Assembly: GCA_037013495.1 (NCBI GenBank)
Contig: CM072806.1
Coordinates: forward strand, 22,964,001-23,028,000
DNA length: 64,000 nt
Direction of reading: 5' to 3'
From: Hippophae tibetana
Lineage: Eukaryota > Streptophyta > Magnoliopsida > Rosales > Elaeagnaceae
This document shows positions 1 to 12,559 of the stretch, one piece after another. Each line of letters opens with the position of its first letter. Position 1 is the first letter of the stretch. A program made the translations under genes and the position numbers. The notes under the pieces are model-generated. The model made no database searches and was not told the origin of the DNA. It worked only from the letters and a program-made list of their open reading frames with translations.

Positions 1-336
1 GCGGACCATTTGTGAGCCCTTCATCCAAGATTGAACTACTCCCCCTTTACTCAAATTAATGGCAATCCAGAAAAAAATGAAACAAAAATGTACCTCTTCC
101 CGTTTGAACATCAACAACCATAGCAAAATGTGAAGAACCAAAACCTGGAAGGCTCTTTCTCTAACAGGTAATTCATGTGGTCTCTTTCCACTAATTTACT
201 TGATAAAATTTTCATTCTTTCCTCTCTGTCATTTGAACATCTAAGTCCCATCTCACACTCCATCCAACCAGCTAAAACTCAAACAAAATGACCTTACAAG
301 AAATGTTGAAAAACAATTTATTGATACACATACTCA
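1..336. other. LTV1 3' flank
   Basis: No open frame or RNA gene is visible. The part next to the LTV1 stop codon is its 3' untranslated region: read on the minus strand, an AATAAA poly(A) signal lies at 317-322, about 15 bases after the stop. I see nothing to annotate in the rest. Confidence 0.5.
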
Positions 337-2790
337 TCACATAAGATGAATAGAAGATGGGCCAGATACAGCAGCTACTCTCTGCGCGCGCTGTGCTTCA
401 CCTCTGTAAAGCTCCCTCATTTCTTTTTTCATACGACGTGCTTCACGCCTTTCCTCTTTTACAGCAGCCTAGCATGAGAACAGTTTTTTTTCAAATGCAT
501 TGTGACCGAAAAAGAAAATATGTAGCAGTACACGGAATACATCTAGTTTCAGATCAGTGTCTCACATGAATTAATTATCACTCCAATTTCCTAATAATAT
601 TTCTATTTTTGCAATTAAGATTAGTAATAAGCCACCTATATCAAGAAATCGTTTCAAGAATAAAACAAGCACAGTACAAGCTGAAAAACTAATACCTTTC
701 TTTCCTTCTTCTCCTCCTTTGATTCCGGACCATGTTGCTTTCTCTTTTGTGACTCAGTTTGCAATCCATCCTTACCTTTCACTTTTTCAGAAGCAGGTTT
801 TCTACTACGAGGCAGAAAGTCAACGGGAAACTTTTCTTTTCCTTTAAGGGATATGACATGATTTGTGGAATTCAAGGATCCAGAAACTGCTTCAGCAAGC
901 TTCTTTTTCCTAGTTACCTCAGGAGCTTTAATTTTACCAGGGTGGTTATCAAGATTTGAATACGTAGAAACAATGGTCTCACAATCCCACACTTCTGATT
1001 CATCACTACTTTCTTCTACAAAAACCACATCTTGATCATGCTCACCGTTCTCATACTTCTCAGCATATTCCCGACATCGGCAAATTATATCACTAGCAGA
1101 GTCTAATAGGTCTTTGCTGTTTGGTTTCATATCAGCAGGAACCTTATACTCCTCATCAAGTTCCAAGTTATCCATCACATTGTCATTTAGGACATTTTTT
1201 AGCTTCTCCACCAGGACTTCGTCTTCTCCAGCTTCATACCCATAAATATCATTGTCATCATCATCAGAACCATATTCCTGACTTAGAACCTACAAAGGTA
1301 ATATTGTGAGGGACATTTATAATATGGAAAAAGATATCAATGAACCGATGACATACATAACAAAGGATAACAATATAAAGTCAAGGTATCCTAAAATAGA
1401 GATAAAAAATACTTAGCATGAATATATTTTGGGTAGGACACCAACCCAAATAAAACAAAAAATAGTAAAGGCTCGATAAAACTAAATGTGAATGCTGCAT
1501 ATTTATGTACAACATATTTTCTTTTCAGGTACCACAAATAACTAAAAACTAATAGGTTATAAGAAGTGATCTTGCCGAATAGAATTGATAACTTCAAAAT
1601 ATGTTTGACATTTTTAAGGTACACTTCTTTGACACTGAAGCAAACACAGCATTATACTGAATGCTTCATCACGAGCATGAAAAATGATAAACCAGGCTAA
1701 TGAATTGAATTTGGACTGCAGAACCAGAATTAAACTCACTAAATCAAATTGCTCATCAAGAAGACGTCGGGTTCGTGGCTTTTCAACCGCTGAGCCACTT
1801 TGTGCTTCTACCAGATAGTCAGTTTTTCCATCCCGGGCCCCAAGGCCTGCCTTATTTTGTGAATGCTCAAACTTGTGGTTTTCATCAAGCCCATCTTTAG
1901 CCTCAGAGAGCACATTTGAATTCAACCTCTGATTCACACATGCATCCTCTTCATCTGGACGGTTTGCTTGAACAACAAAATCCTCATCAAAATCCTCAAC
2001 ATCAGAACCAAATCGAGAGACATCACTATCATCAAGCAATGCAGCTACTTCAGGATCAACAGCTTTCTGAACTCTCACACCAACAGTCTTGGAAGCCACA
2101 CTACGAATATGTTTGTTATCAGGATCATCATTCAATCCTGAAATTTTCAATTTTGAAGCATCGTATGCCTGAAAAACTACCACGTAAATTACACTATTTG
2201 ACAATCAAAACAAAAAAAAGTTGCGTCAAGTAAAATAGAACTAAACTCGAACTAAATGGCAATAAAATACTCAACTTTTTTCACAACTAAACTGACAGAC
2301 AACAAAAAAAGAGATAAAACAACGATGAACAAACCTTGACATCACGAGGAAGCAGATCAAGCTTAGCCTTTGGATTATGAAAAAACGCAGAGCCACCGCC
2401 AGTATTTTTAATCTCCCTCAAATGCATCATGTAATTGTAACCATCGTCGGGGAACCCAAGCTCCAAAATCTCCCTCCTCACATGCTCAGACAGTCTATTA
2501 CCATCTGAATACTGGGACGAGTTACAAGGAAAGCGGTTATCAACCTCGCCGGCTTCGTTATCATCGGGGGCATCTGCGAACACTGAATCGGCAACATCGT
2601 TTGCAGCACAGGAAACGTTGGCGGCGTAATCGTCAGCGAAGAAAGAATCAACAGGGAAGGAACTGTTATCAACTCGAATGAATACTCGGTCACTACCAGG
2701 CGAGTTATCAAAACAGGGATCAGAAGAATCGCGAGCAAGCAATTGGAAGGTCGCGGCTTTCTTTTTGTCGATGAATTTCTTCTTGCCCAT
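337..2790 (-). CDS. LTV1: LTV1 homolog, 40S ribosomal subunit assembly factor
   Basis: Four-exon gene model, all junctions GT-AG and phase 0: exon 1 2790-2335, exon 2 2168-1740, exon 3 1289-696, exon 4 468-337; 536 residues. Family knowledge: LTV1 is a conserved, non-ribosomal factor that binds pre-40S particles, helps place small-subunit proteins and takes part in their nuclear export. What I see: a basic start (MGKKKFIDKKKAATFQLLAR), the core block PDDGYNYMMHLREI with GGGSAFF (about residues 110-140), AYDASKL at the exon 1-2 join, acidic stretches (EEDACV, GSDDDDNDIYGYE), LLDEQFDL crossing into exon 3, and a highly basic C-terminus (EERREARRMKKEM, then RVAAVSGPSSIHLM). The start is the first in-frame ATG and gives the family N-terminus. 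Telo-boxes upstream fit a ribosome-biogenesis gene. No frame damage; it appears functional. Exon limits are from reading, not from transcripts. Confidence 0.93.
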
Positions 2791-2869
2791 TGTTTTGACA
2801 CAGTGAGGGGGACGAATAAGAAGATTAATTAACTACAACGATCGAGACGAAAAGTAATTGAAATTAGAT

Positions 2870-2913
2870 AAACCCTAGTAAGATAAAAAAAAAAACTGAA
2901 ATAATAAACCCTA
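2870..2913 (-). promoter_or_regulatory. Two telo-boxes in the LTV1 promoter/5' UTR
   Basis: The motif AAACCCTA occurs at 2870-2877 and again at 2906-2913, 80 and 116 bases upstream of the LTV1 start codon. In plants this telo-box (interstitial telomere motif) is enriched near the transcription start of ribosomal-protein and ribosome-biogenesis genes and is bound by TRB/PURA-type factors. The pair here matches the predicted job of LTV1. The transcription start is unknown, so they may lie in the promoter or in the 5' leader. Confidence 0.7.
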
Positions 2914-2996
2914 GTGGTTGGCTGATAGAGAGCAGAGGATTGTGGCTTTCGGAGTAAATAACGAAGAATATAAAGAAAAGCAAGGAAAAACAAAAA

Positions 2997-3069
2997 TTCC
3001 GTTGCCGGGACTTGAACCCGGGTCTCTCGGGTGAGAGCCGAGTATCCTAACCACCTAGACTACAACGGA
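2997..3069 (-). tRNA. tRNA-Glu (anticodon CTC)
   Basis: A 73-base cloverleaf without intron. The acceptor stem TCCGTTG (3069-3063) pairs with CAACGGA (3004-2998), with discriminator base A at 2997. The anticodon stem CTCGG/CCGAG holds the loop CTCTCAC, giving anticodon CTC (plus 3033-3035), which reads GAG. The T arm carries GGGTTCAAGTCCC, a good B box for Pol III. A run of five T follows the discriminator base directly on the minus strand (2996-2992), with a second T run just after, which is a Pol III terminator with almost no trailer. The gene points toward LTV1, whose start codon is 207 bases away. Confidence 0.97.
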
Positions 3070-4660
3070 GGTTCTTTTCTTTTCTTTTATTGTAAGATTA
3101 AAACTTAAAAAAAGTGACTCGCAAGTTTGAATGGTAACACCAAATTCTAGGCTATCTTAATCATATTTTTAGTCGTATCTTCGTGATATTCACATTTAAT
3201 AATTGTATAAATTTCATGTAGTTTTTTTTTATTAAAAAAATTTACATAAGTGCATTTAATTAAGGGTATTTGTAGTATTTTTTTACTATTTCCTTTAATA
3301 TAACATTTATAGCTTTTTTTTATCATTTTTAAGTCTTTAATACATGTTTTAATATTTATTTGACTAATTTCACACTCTCTTTAACCTATTTTATTTCTTT
3401 ATGCTCAACAACTTCTTTATATTTTGTTTTTTTCCTATTCATCAACTTAAATTGAGATATTTTTTCTATTGTTCTTTTTCTTTTAGATATTTCTAGTTAT
3501 TCTAAGAATGATAAAAAGCTAAAACTTATTCTAGTTTTAAATAAAACACTTTCTCAATAATCTTTATAATATTAATATTAATTGTAATAGTAGGGCCACA
3601 TATTAGTATGTATGACTATATAGTGGGGTTTACTACCTTAGTATTAATGTAAAAATTGTATTAAATTGATACATATTTTTAAATAAGAGTACCATTAAGA
3701 TACCATTTGAACAATAAGAGTAAAATAGGTACCAAAAATTGAATTCTAATACTACTAAGGTAGGAACCCCAAGTTGTGTATAAAAACTATTTTTTACTAA
3801 TTTAATTTAATATCTTTTATATAAATTGTATACTATATATTGTTTTCCTATTTTTCTTTATAAAAAACTCAAAAATTGCATATTATATTCATTAAAAAAT
3901 CTACATAAATTGCATAAAATTTGAATGAATATCAATAGGAGTATGTATTTATAAATGAAGTTATTGAGCTCCTAGATGATATATGAAGAAGAGAGATTGA
4001 AGAAAATATAAATGAGTCAAAAAAATATTAAAATATATATTTAAGAACTCAAAAATAATGAGTAAAGAAGTTGTTAATATTTTGGTAGAATAAATAAAAT
4101 CAAATTTATACACTTTGTTAATATATGAGTATTATTAAGGTATCACGTGAAAAAAGAATTAAAAATATATCTAAAATGAAATTATGAAACTATTAAAGTA
4201 ATTAATCCTAAATTTTATGGGTTTTAGCACAATATGTTTTAAATTAATACAATAATGTTTTTAAAAAAATTAATGCAATATTGAAGTTCTATGATAATAT
4301 GTACAAATTAGTATTAAGTTGTTGAAATGTGAAATATTTAATTGTGGATGGTGTAGTTGAAGATTCCACCTCTATCTAGTATTTCATGTTTTTTATTGGA
4401 ATTTCTATCCTCCAATATTTCATGTTTTTTTAAATCTTATTAGAACTTCTATCATTTATGGTGAAAGTTCATAATATGATCAAATAATTTTAGAAAGAGG
4501 TGAATAAGTTATTTAAATTTTATCAAATTATAATTTTATAATCTAAACAAAGCGGTCAAATATGTAATCATATTTAGATACTAAAACGTGAAAAATATAA
4601 TTAATACACAATATTTTTAGATGAAAATGACTAATGTCACAATCATGACTTAACAGAAAA
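3070..4660. other. AT-rich intergenic DNA
   Basis: No gene seen. It holds the MITE-like inverted repeat listed at 3624-3771 and a degenerate tandem duplication around 4370-4450, where a block ending in TATTTCATGTTTTTT occurs twice about 45 bases apart. Otherwise low-complexity A/T tracts. Confidence 0.5.
3624..3771. mobile_element. MITE-like short inverted-repeat element
   Basis: The left end TGGGGTTTACTACCTTAGTA (3624-3643) is repeated inverted at the right end, 3747-3771 (TAATACTACTAAGGTAGG followed by AACCCCA), with a few small mismatches. The about 100 bases between are non-coding and AT-rich. Size and terminal repeats fit a miniature inverted-repeat transposable element; the superfamily is unclear because I could not fix a target-site duplication. 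Confidence 0.6.
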
Positions 4661-6300
4661 ACTATCGATCAACTAGGCTACCAACTTTCCACTTTGAAAA
4701 TCAAATGTACAAGTACCAACTTACTCTTCTGCTACCCTCTCTAAGATATTGCCCCGATGTATCTTACCCATAAGTCTTTTCTCTATTTTTATAGTTTTCA
4801 AGATTAGCGTGGGCGATATACATACTAACTTTTCAATTAGCTCTTCATTAATTAGATACGGCCACAGTTTCACGTACAAAAGAGTTAGCACATGAGCACA
4901 AGTGCATGTGTTTTAGATGAGTTTCAATAATGAATAAACTCTAAGCTAATAGATTGATTAGATTCAACAAATATTTCAATGAATGAAAATCTATTGCAAC
5001 CTTAGAACAAGGATTTAAGAACATGATCAATAAACATAGTTTCTATTTACCTAAGTATTCAATTCAATACAATATGACCACACATGTGAAGAATTGATGC
5101 AAGCAATAGAAAGTCTTAAAATGAAAAGGTTATATAGTCATGAATTCTTTCAAAGAAAATAAAAATTGAAAGCATATATATTTGTGCTCTTAAGAATTAT
5201 GGGTTGTGTGTGCTCTTAAGAATTATGCTTTGTGTGGTGATTGAATCTATAAAGAATGGGTTTTATTTATAGGTAACAATAAACCCCCTAATCCTATGTA
5301 ATTGATAAATATGTTTTATATTTCAAATATGATTAGTAATACTCATTAATCAACAAAACTCATATTTAAAAAAGAGTTCTCTTGAAATAGTTTAATTGAG
5401 ATTTTAAGCTATCTTTTAACCTATATTTTAGGTTATATCTTATCCAATATTTTAGTATATAATTTAGGCTACATCTTACCCTGTATTTTAGGACATATTT
5501 TAAAAACATTGAAGCATATTAAAAAAAATGATAAGTTATAACTTCACAAGTTAGCTCAAGTTTAAATAAATATTTTAAATCTATAAACCATACACTCAAT
5601 CTATCAAGAAAGGGTATCAATTGATCTGCCTAAGTCTCGATTGATCAAGAACCCTATTTGATCAATTTAGTAATAAAAATCCAGTTCCAGAATTCTAACC
5701 TGAGAGTCCTCGATCAATCAAACTAAATCAATCAACACAATATTCAATTGATTGAGAGATAATAATTTAAGCATTGAAATAATTCTAGCATTTGTAAAAT
5801 GTGCTCGTGAATGCACGAATGCAAATCTAAGTATGATAAGATAGAGATTTATACTTAAAGTGCATTCATCCAGAACTCGAGTGTTTCTTCAGCTATAATT
5901 GAATGACTTGATAATGAGCTTAAAAACTAGTTTATGATTAAACATTTTGTCCATAAAAATTGCCAACACTCGTAATTTCTTACATATTGTTTTTAAGGTA
6001 CTATGGTTTGTTAGGATTTAGATACAATTTCTAACCTAAATAACTTTATTTTTGATAAACTAATCAATTTCTTTCTAATTAGCAACAACTCATCTTAAAA
6101 CTCAAAGTTTAATAGAAAATTACATAATAAAAAGACCATCATATCCTTAATTCTTAACTTTAATAGAATGAAATCAAGTTCACATATACTACATCTCTAG
6201 CAACCATTGTTGGTGACTCCACCAAAGCTTCAACGACCCTACAGGTGCTTCAAAAGTCATTATGGGCGACACTATCAAAGTTCTAATATTTATAACATAT
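4661..6300. other. Intergenic, repeat-derived, no coding capacity
   Basis: No reading frame worth calling. A 26-bp tandem duplication (TGTGCTCTTAAGAATTATG core) sits at 5183-5234. Several imperfect copies of an about 27-base unit containing TATTTTAGG run from about 5400 to 5505. GATCAATT/ATCGATT-rich words at 5620-5760 resemble those in LTR-like stretches elsewhere in the window (8.04 and 53.3 kb). Probably old retrotransposon flank. Confidence 0.4.
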
Positions 6301-7860
6301 TTCATATAAAGATACATGTGTGATATGCTTGAAAACACGCAAGTATACGTACTTAAATTATACAAGTGATAAGTAAATTAATAATAAAAGTTGTCAAATG
6401 CACAAATATTGTGACAATAACTATCATTACTTATTAACTTATTAGTAAATTAGATAAATGGGGTTTTGAAATTTTTTTCAACTAAAAATAAAATAATGAG
6501 CACACAAATTAATAGAAGCATATAACTATGGGGCTATCATCACCACTAGCTTATAATTTAATCAATGATGTTATGAATTAATATTAGAATCATTTTTAAA
6601 TTCTTAACTTTAGCTTTGAAAATCAAGTTACACTTAAGACTTCCCATATTTTCTTGTCATTTATTGATTAATGATACAATCTATTAACCAATCTAAATCC
6701 TAAACAACCTAGAGATATACTTATTTGATTTAATCCATTCATTGCATTAAGTTCTAAAATATAGATGACTAAACTAGGCAAAATTATAACCATTGATAAC
6801 CTTTAACAAAGGTTTTCAACCCTACATGTCATGAGTAGCAATAAGATACCACTTTAAATAAAAATATCAATGATTACATACTAAAATCTTAAACTAGAAT
6901 TAAACATATTCATACAATAAATTAGTTGATCACTTTAATTTATACATGCATAGTTATATCATTTAAACATGGAGTCAAGCACATCAAAATTAAGGATTGA
7001 ATCTAAAAATTCATCATGACATAATATAAACTAAAATCATAGTCTAAGGCTAAAAAAAATACCCATAATCATATATATAAATTAGTTATGTATGGATTCT
7101 GAAAGAATTATAATTAAAATCATAGAAAACTAAGAAGAATAAGAAACTAATGACTAATGTCAATGGTTAATTTTCAACTCCTTAATTGCCTATTTGAAGT
7201 ATATCTTGCCTCGAGCCTTTAAATTCTCTATAGAATTGTATATTTTCTATAAATTCTATGTTTACAATTTATGTGCATTTTGTTGTTAATTTTAGCTATA
7301 TATTTATAGTAGAAGAATTACAATATAATTTAGATTAGGGTTATAGAGGTTTAAAACAATTGAAATACTAATCTACCAAATCTCGAACACTATGGTAAGG
7401 TATGTGTTGAAAATCTAGTGTTTAAGTACATATTTGAATCGTGGGCCATGTCGCACCCTTACTTATGCTACAAGCACAATAATTCTTGGTTCTTCCAATT
7501 TCATTCGAGAATGACATGTTATGGCACATATACACTTATGTCGCGATGTGCCCTTATTTTTCTCAATTTCATATTTTGACCCTTCCTAGAGATATTATGT
7601 GTAAATGTTTGCATTTAGGCCCTCCATTGTATGACAATTACACCCTTGATTGTGAGGATTTGTTCGATTGTTTTTCATTTGTATCGTTTACGTCCATAAG
7701 TACTAAAATACATCAAAACATACCACATGATTTTGAAAACACAATTTATAAAATAATTAGGTAGAAATGTAATATTAAGACCTAATTCATTCTTTTAGCT
7801 CTGATAAATCACAAGCTATGTATGCCTTTTAGGCACGTATCATGGACCCCAATTAGCTTT
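6300..7860 (-). mobile_element. Probable LTR remnant (minus orientation)
   Basis: Read on the minus strand, the 6320-6390 stretch ends with ACTTATCACTTG then GTATACTTGCGTGTTTTC, the same kind of 3' end seen in the LTR at 58718-60297 (TACTTGCGTATTC). The rest is non-coding, AT-rich DNA with LTR-like composition. No paired LTR, primer site or gag was found, so it is a solo or truncated LTR at best. The 7486-7764 open frame inside has no recognisable domain and is not called. Confidence 0.35.
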
Positions 7861-8329
7861 TGACTAGTCCCTAGTAAGATAAGCAATCAAAATTTCTTTC
7901 AAAAAGAGAGTAAATTAACCTATCCTAATGATAACTCGACAAAAGTAGAGTTATTTTATTACTTCTAAACCACTTATTTACCTTGTTATGTGTTAAAATA
8001 TCATGAAAAACTTAATTTGTGTTTAAAGAGTTGATCGAATTTTTATAATTGGATCGATCGAGGGTCATTACTCGATCGATCGAGAATAGGCTTGATCCAT
8101 CAAATGGTGAGGAATAAAAAGCATGAGCACAAAATTAAATCCCAATTTTCAATCTCAACCATTGGATCGTAGTAATACGAATCATAATCTAATGAGGATC
8201 AATTTTACCCTATTTAATGTACCATAGGGAGGTCAAAAACAACACACAATTAAGATTACAAACCATAGTAGTTGCTGATGAGGCACAAGATCGACATTAC
8301 AAATACCGATCTTGCGGAATCTTTTGGTT
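7861..8329. other. Intergenic with TCGATCGATCGA words
   Basis: No gene. GGATCGATCGAGG and CTCGATCGATCGAG lie near 8045-8090. Similar clusters occur at 5.7 and 53.3 kb and look like old LTR-associated sequence. Confidence 0.35.
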
Positions 8330-10143
8330 TTATATTTTTAAAATTCTCGTAAGTACACGAATCATTTTATAGAAAATAATAAGTATACTCCCAAGGCCAA
8401 TCTAAGGAAGGAATATATGTGATTTTTAATTTATTATTCAAAATCTTAAAAATGAAATTAAATCATAAACATCATATCACGATATTTTGGTTTGTTTATT
8501 TCCTAATCTAATAACATAAAAGTAAACGTAGATATAGATTCATTAAACAATAATGCAAATTTTTATCATTATAACAATGGAATATTTAAAGATATAATAA
8601 TTAAGTTAATTATACTTGTTTATATTATTTAGGTTATTAAAGATATAAACTGATATTTAGTGATTCTCTCTTTTTTATATGAATAACACCTTTAGTGGGG
8701 TTAGATATTCTTTGTTACTTAAACAAATCAATTAACATCTGTGGGTGGAGTCGATAACTAATTTGGTTAATTAAATTAATTCATTTTTTCTAAGAGATTG
8801 AAAATGAACCATTTAAATACCACATTTGGTGGGGTTAGACATTTTAAACTTTATTCAAGGTGTCTAAATTAAACCTAAGAATTTAATTATCTGAGTACTA
8901 ACTTTAAAGTTTTAAAACGATGACTAAAAATATGTTGTCAATACATTTTCGAGTAATAGTTCTTATAAAAAACTTTTCAAATAGAGTTTTACTCTAATTA
9001 TCGAGCAATTATACCAACAAATAAAAGAACACTACTCTAAATCAGACCAGATAATTAAACCTTATAATCTAATTTTTATATTTTAGTTTGTAATGAAAAA
9101 TAATATATTTTTCTTTAACATTCTTAATATAAAATCTTGAATAAAAACAAAATCAATTTATTTTATAGAAATATTTTATTTATTTAATATTTCGTAAGCA
9201 TAACGACGTTATAATTATATCATATTTACAAACAGCCAGCCATGTTAAATTTAATCACTGACAAATTAAATATAACATGTAAGAATAAAACATAAAAAGA
9301 TAATTGTAAAGAATCCATTAAAATTATACCTTAATAGAATCATTACAACAATTTGATGCTAATTTTGTTGTTGGAAAACCTCCAAACGGATTTGCATCTC
9401 CGCTTATTGAATCAAACACTAAAATTTTATAAAAACATAGTTAGTTCATCTAAAAAAGAGAAGAACTTAAAAACTAAAAACTAAAAACTAAAAAAATGAA
9501 AACTTTCTAGAGAAAGAATTATGTGTTTTGGAATGAGGGAAAAGCTCATTTTATAAGTGAGGAAAAGGCCAAAAAAGAGGGAAAAATATTTCAAAATTTT
9601 AATTTTCACACCTTTGGACAAGTTGGCACACGTATGGGGCATGAAAATCTTGGCAGATGGGCAGTTGGTGTGGTAGATTGGAACTTGGCGTTCGTTGGAG
9701 CACGCATGGCACGGTGCGAACGTGTGTTGGCCCGCATAGAATCGACACGACGTGTGTCGTAAGTGTGTTGGGCATGTGCTTGCTACGTACACGCCCTATA
9801 AGTAGGAATGGGCGGCTGTGCATAGGTGGAGGCGCAGATGGGCAACTACACACGCGATTTTGGCCTTTTTGACATTTTTGACCCATTTTGTCCAATTTTC
9901 CCATCTTTTTGACTTTTTTTTATTTCTTTTCTCAATATATTTGTGATTTATTATCTCTAATATTTTTCTTCGAGTCTTTAAGTTATTTTTGAACAGAAAT
10001 ATCTGAAAAACAATAAAAATACTTGTGATTCCAAAAAAAAAGATTTATATAAAAATATGATAAAATCATACAAATATGAATCTATTTAATCAATTAAAGT
10101 ACATTAAATCATGTCAATTTTAGTACTTTTTAAGCACTTATCA
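8330..10143 (-). mobile_element. LTR-like segment in minus orientation
   Basis: Reading the minus strand, the segment begins at 10143 with TGATAAGTGCTTAAAAAGTA, the usual opening of plant Gypsy LTRs, and ends near 8330 with a GATTCGTGTACTTACGAGAA stretch typical of LTR 3' ends. A G+C-richer block at 9600-9860 carries several overlapping, meaningless open frames on both strands. It abuts a plus-strand LTR fragment at 10144, as if inserted there. The left edge is uncertain, and no gag or pol is attached, so it may be a solo LTR. Confidence 0.5.
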
Positions 10144-10955
10144 GCTATCAAAAAGAGAAAAAGTTCAATAGGAGATTAAAGGAGAAATAACTTTGTGAAA
10201 AATTGAAGAGGAGATTAGTGCTACAAATCAAGAGATTAAGTGTATCCCTTTTTATTCTCCTTTCTTTATCAATTTTATTATCTTTCTTAATAAAAAATTT
10301 GAGCTTTGAGAACATAATTATATCTAACTGATTTATTAATCTAGGGATCTTATGAACCCAATTTTCTACATGTGATGATCTAATATTTTACCCTAATTGT
10401 TATTACAATTCAATTATATTATTTAATCTGATTTTTATGCTATTAATTTTTTTAACTAACAATTGATCAATATATGTAATTAAATATATTTGAGAGAATT
10501 ATTTAATTATTTATCTTGATTAAATAATATTCATAGCTTATAAGTATAAATGTACGATTTTTATGTATGTAATCTATAATTGATGAACTTAACGAGTATT
10601 ATGCAATCTAATTGACATGAGAGTATAATTAGGTTAATTATTATATAGTGTGTAGTAGAGAGAGAAATGCATGTTAGGTTAGATTCAATTGATCATATAA
10701 TTAATTGATAGTTATATTGTGAGAATTTTAGTGATTCATATGTAAAGAAATTAGGGGATTAAAGATTCCTAGATCGTTTCCTCATATATATTCATAGTTG
10801 TTAAGTCTTGTAATTTAAAATTAGTTATCATTTATTTTTCAATTTTTATAACTTTCTATTGTCCAAATAGTATTCATAATAATTATATTGATACGTGGTT
10901 AAGTTATCCAATTTTCTATGGGATCGATATCCATACTTGGTTATATTATATTACT
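10144..10955 (+). mobile_element. Partial LTR, same family as 58718-60297
   Basis: The segment aligns by eye with 59430-60260: both carry GAAGAGG..ATTA.TACAA, then TTATTAATCTAGGGATCTTA followed by TGAACCCAATTTTC, and later AATTAGGGGATTAA. Only the 3' half of the LTR is present; it starts exactly where the minus-strand LTR at 8330-10143 ends, so that insertion or a deletion removed the 5' half. Confidence 0.65.
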
Positions 10956-10956
10956 T

Positions 10957-11004
10957 GCATAACCTATATACCTACGAATTGCATAACCTATGTACCTACG
11001 GATT
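10957..11004 (+). repeat. 24-bp tandem duplication
   Basis: GCATAACCTATATACCTACG plus AATT (10957-10980) is followed at once by a second copy (10981-11004) with two mismatches. It sits at the 3' edge of the partial LTR and is a local duplication in the repeat. Confidence 0.85.
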
Positions 11005-12559
11005 CCATTGTGTTGATCACCTAACCTAACCTAAATCATTTCCATAGATTGACATAATTACATTTAGTAGATATAACAAGCCTTTAAACCCCTTTGGTGC
11101 CCTGGTGGATGAGTTATAGTCTCGTGAAGGCGTTCAGTGATGATACCCAAAAATATCATAGCTAAGCTAAATTAAAATGGCTCAAAGAAATAAAAATAGA
11201 AAAATAAATAAAGAAACTAACTATCGAATCAATTATACATTTGTCTCAAAAATTTCCTATTATTCTATATTAGTGGAGAGTGATTTCAAATATTAATTTC
11301 ACTTTCGTGATCAATTATTAGATATCCATCTAACCAGAAACATATAATCTTTATACCAAATAACTTTATGTATGATATTAATAGAACAAAATTCTTGATC
11401 TCTAGATTATGCAAATATGATGTGTGTGCATAGTAATCACAAACCTCATAGGCTTACATTTCAATTCACTCTCCACTAATATAGAATAATAAGTTTTTAT
11501 CAAGGTTATAACATTAGGCGAATATGTGCGGTTATGAAAAAAATGAAAAAAAAAGTGAGTCACAAAGTAAGTGTACTTAAACACAATTATTTTATTTTAA
11601 GTACAAAGTTAACTTTAAGAACCACCCATTCATTTAATCATAATTTAATTCTTCATCCACAATTAGTGTACAACCCACTCTACCTTTTTTATATATCAAT
11701 GCATCCCTTGACTCCAAATATTTTTTTTAAATTTAGAGTATACACGTAGCATAAAAATATCACATGCCATAACCTCACATCCTTTTGGAGTCCAATAAAA
11801 ATCTTTACAACCCCCATCTTATTGTTTTCCATATATTATTGGGTTTTAATTTTTTTTCCCTCTCATTACTAATCTTTCTTTTTCCATGGAGGGCTTGCAC
11901 TAAATGTATTCGTGATAAGTTCTCTTAGGATTTAAAAGAGTAGAATAATGTACTTTTCTCTCATAAAAGAGGTGGGTTATAAGAAGCTAAACAAACAAAA
12001 GGCTACATGTTTACTTTGTAAACTCAAAAGGATACTAATAACATATAAATAAGTAATAGACTTATAAAGGTTCAAATAGTTCCAAAATGACCTAAATCAT
12101 CTATTGAGTATTATGTATCTTATGACTTTACCTTGTGTATTTTACAAAGTAAGTTCTAGAGTTAGTTGAGACCTCATATATGTTTATAGAATATTTACAT
12201 ACAAAACAATCCTAAATACTTAGATTACTCAATTATTTTTACTACCAACTATAACAATTTCACACTAAGTTCAATTCACACTAAAATCACTCTTTAATTG
12301 AAGTAAAACTTAGAGTCTTATAAATATTAAAGTTATCACAATCATTTTCTTATCATTGGCATATAAATTGACTTGAAACACTAATACAAAACAAGTAAAC
12401 ACTAAAAGAACTAAAAAATTTGAAAAACTGTGTTCAAAATTTTGTTTGAACTCTCAACATAAATACAAAAAGGCATTTTCCACCCCTAACTTAAAATCTA
12501 AGTTGTCCCCAATATTTCAATACATCTAAAGAAAAAAGGGAAAGAGAAAAATTATTAAT
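11005..12559. other. Intergenic AT-rich DNA
   Basis: No gene. The two short open frames at 11402-11749 overlap on opposite strands in AT-rich sequence and encode nothing recognisable. This flanks the 5' LTR of the retrotransposon that starts near 12560. Confidence 0.4.

Noticed and set aside
7486..7764. 92-codon open frame
   Set aside because: No recognisable domain, isolated in LTR-like, AT-rich sequence.
9481..9904. Four overlapping open frames on both strands, some Cys- and His-rich
   Set aside because: They lie in the GC-richer part of an LTR; none has a domain and all overlap each other.
8330..10955. A full retrotransposon with two LTRs in opposite directions
   Set aside because: The two LTR pieces are from different families and lie head to head at one point; better explained by an insertion at or in the second LTR.
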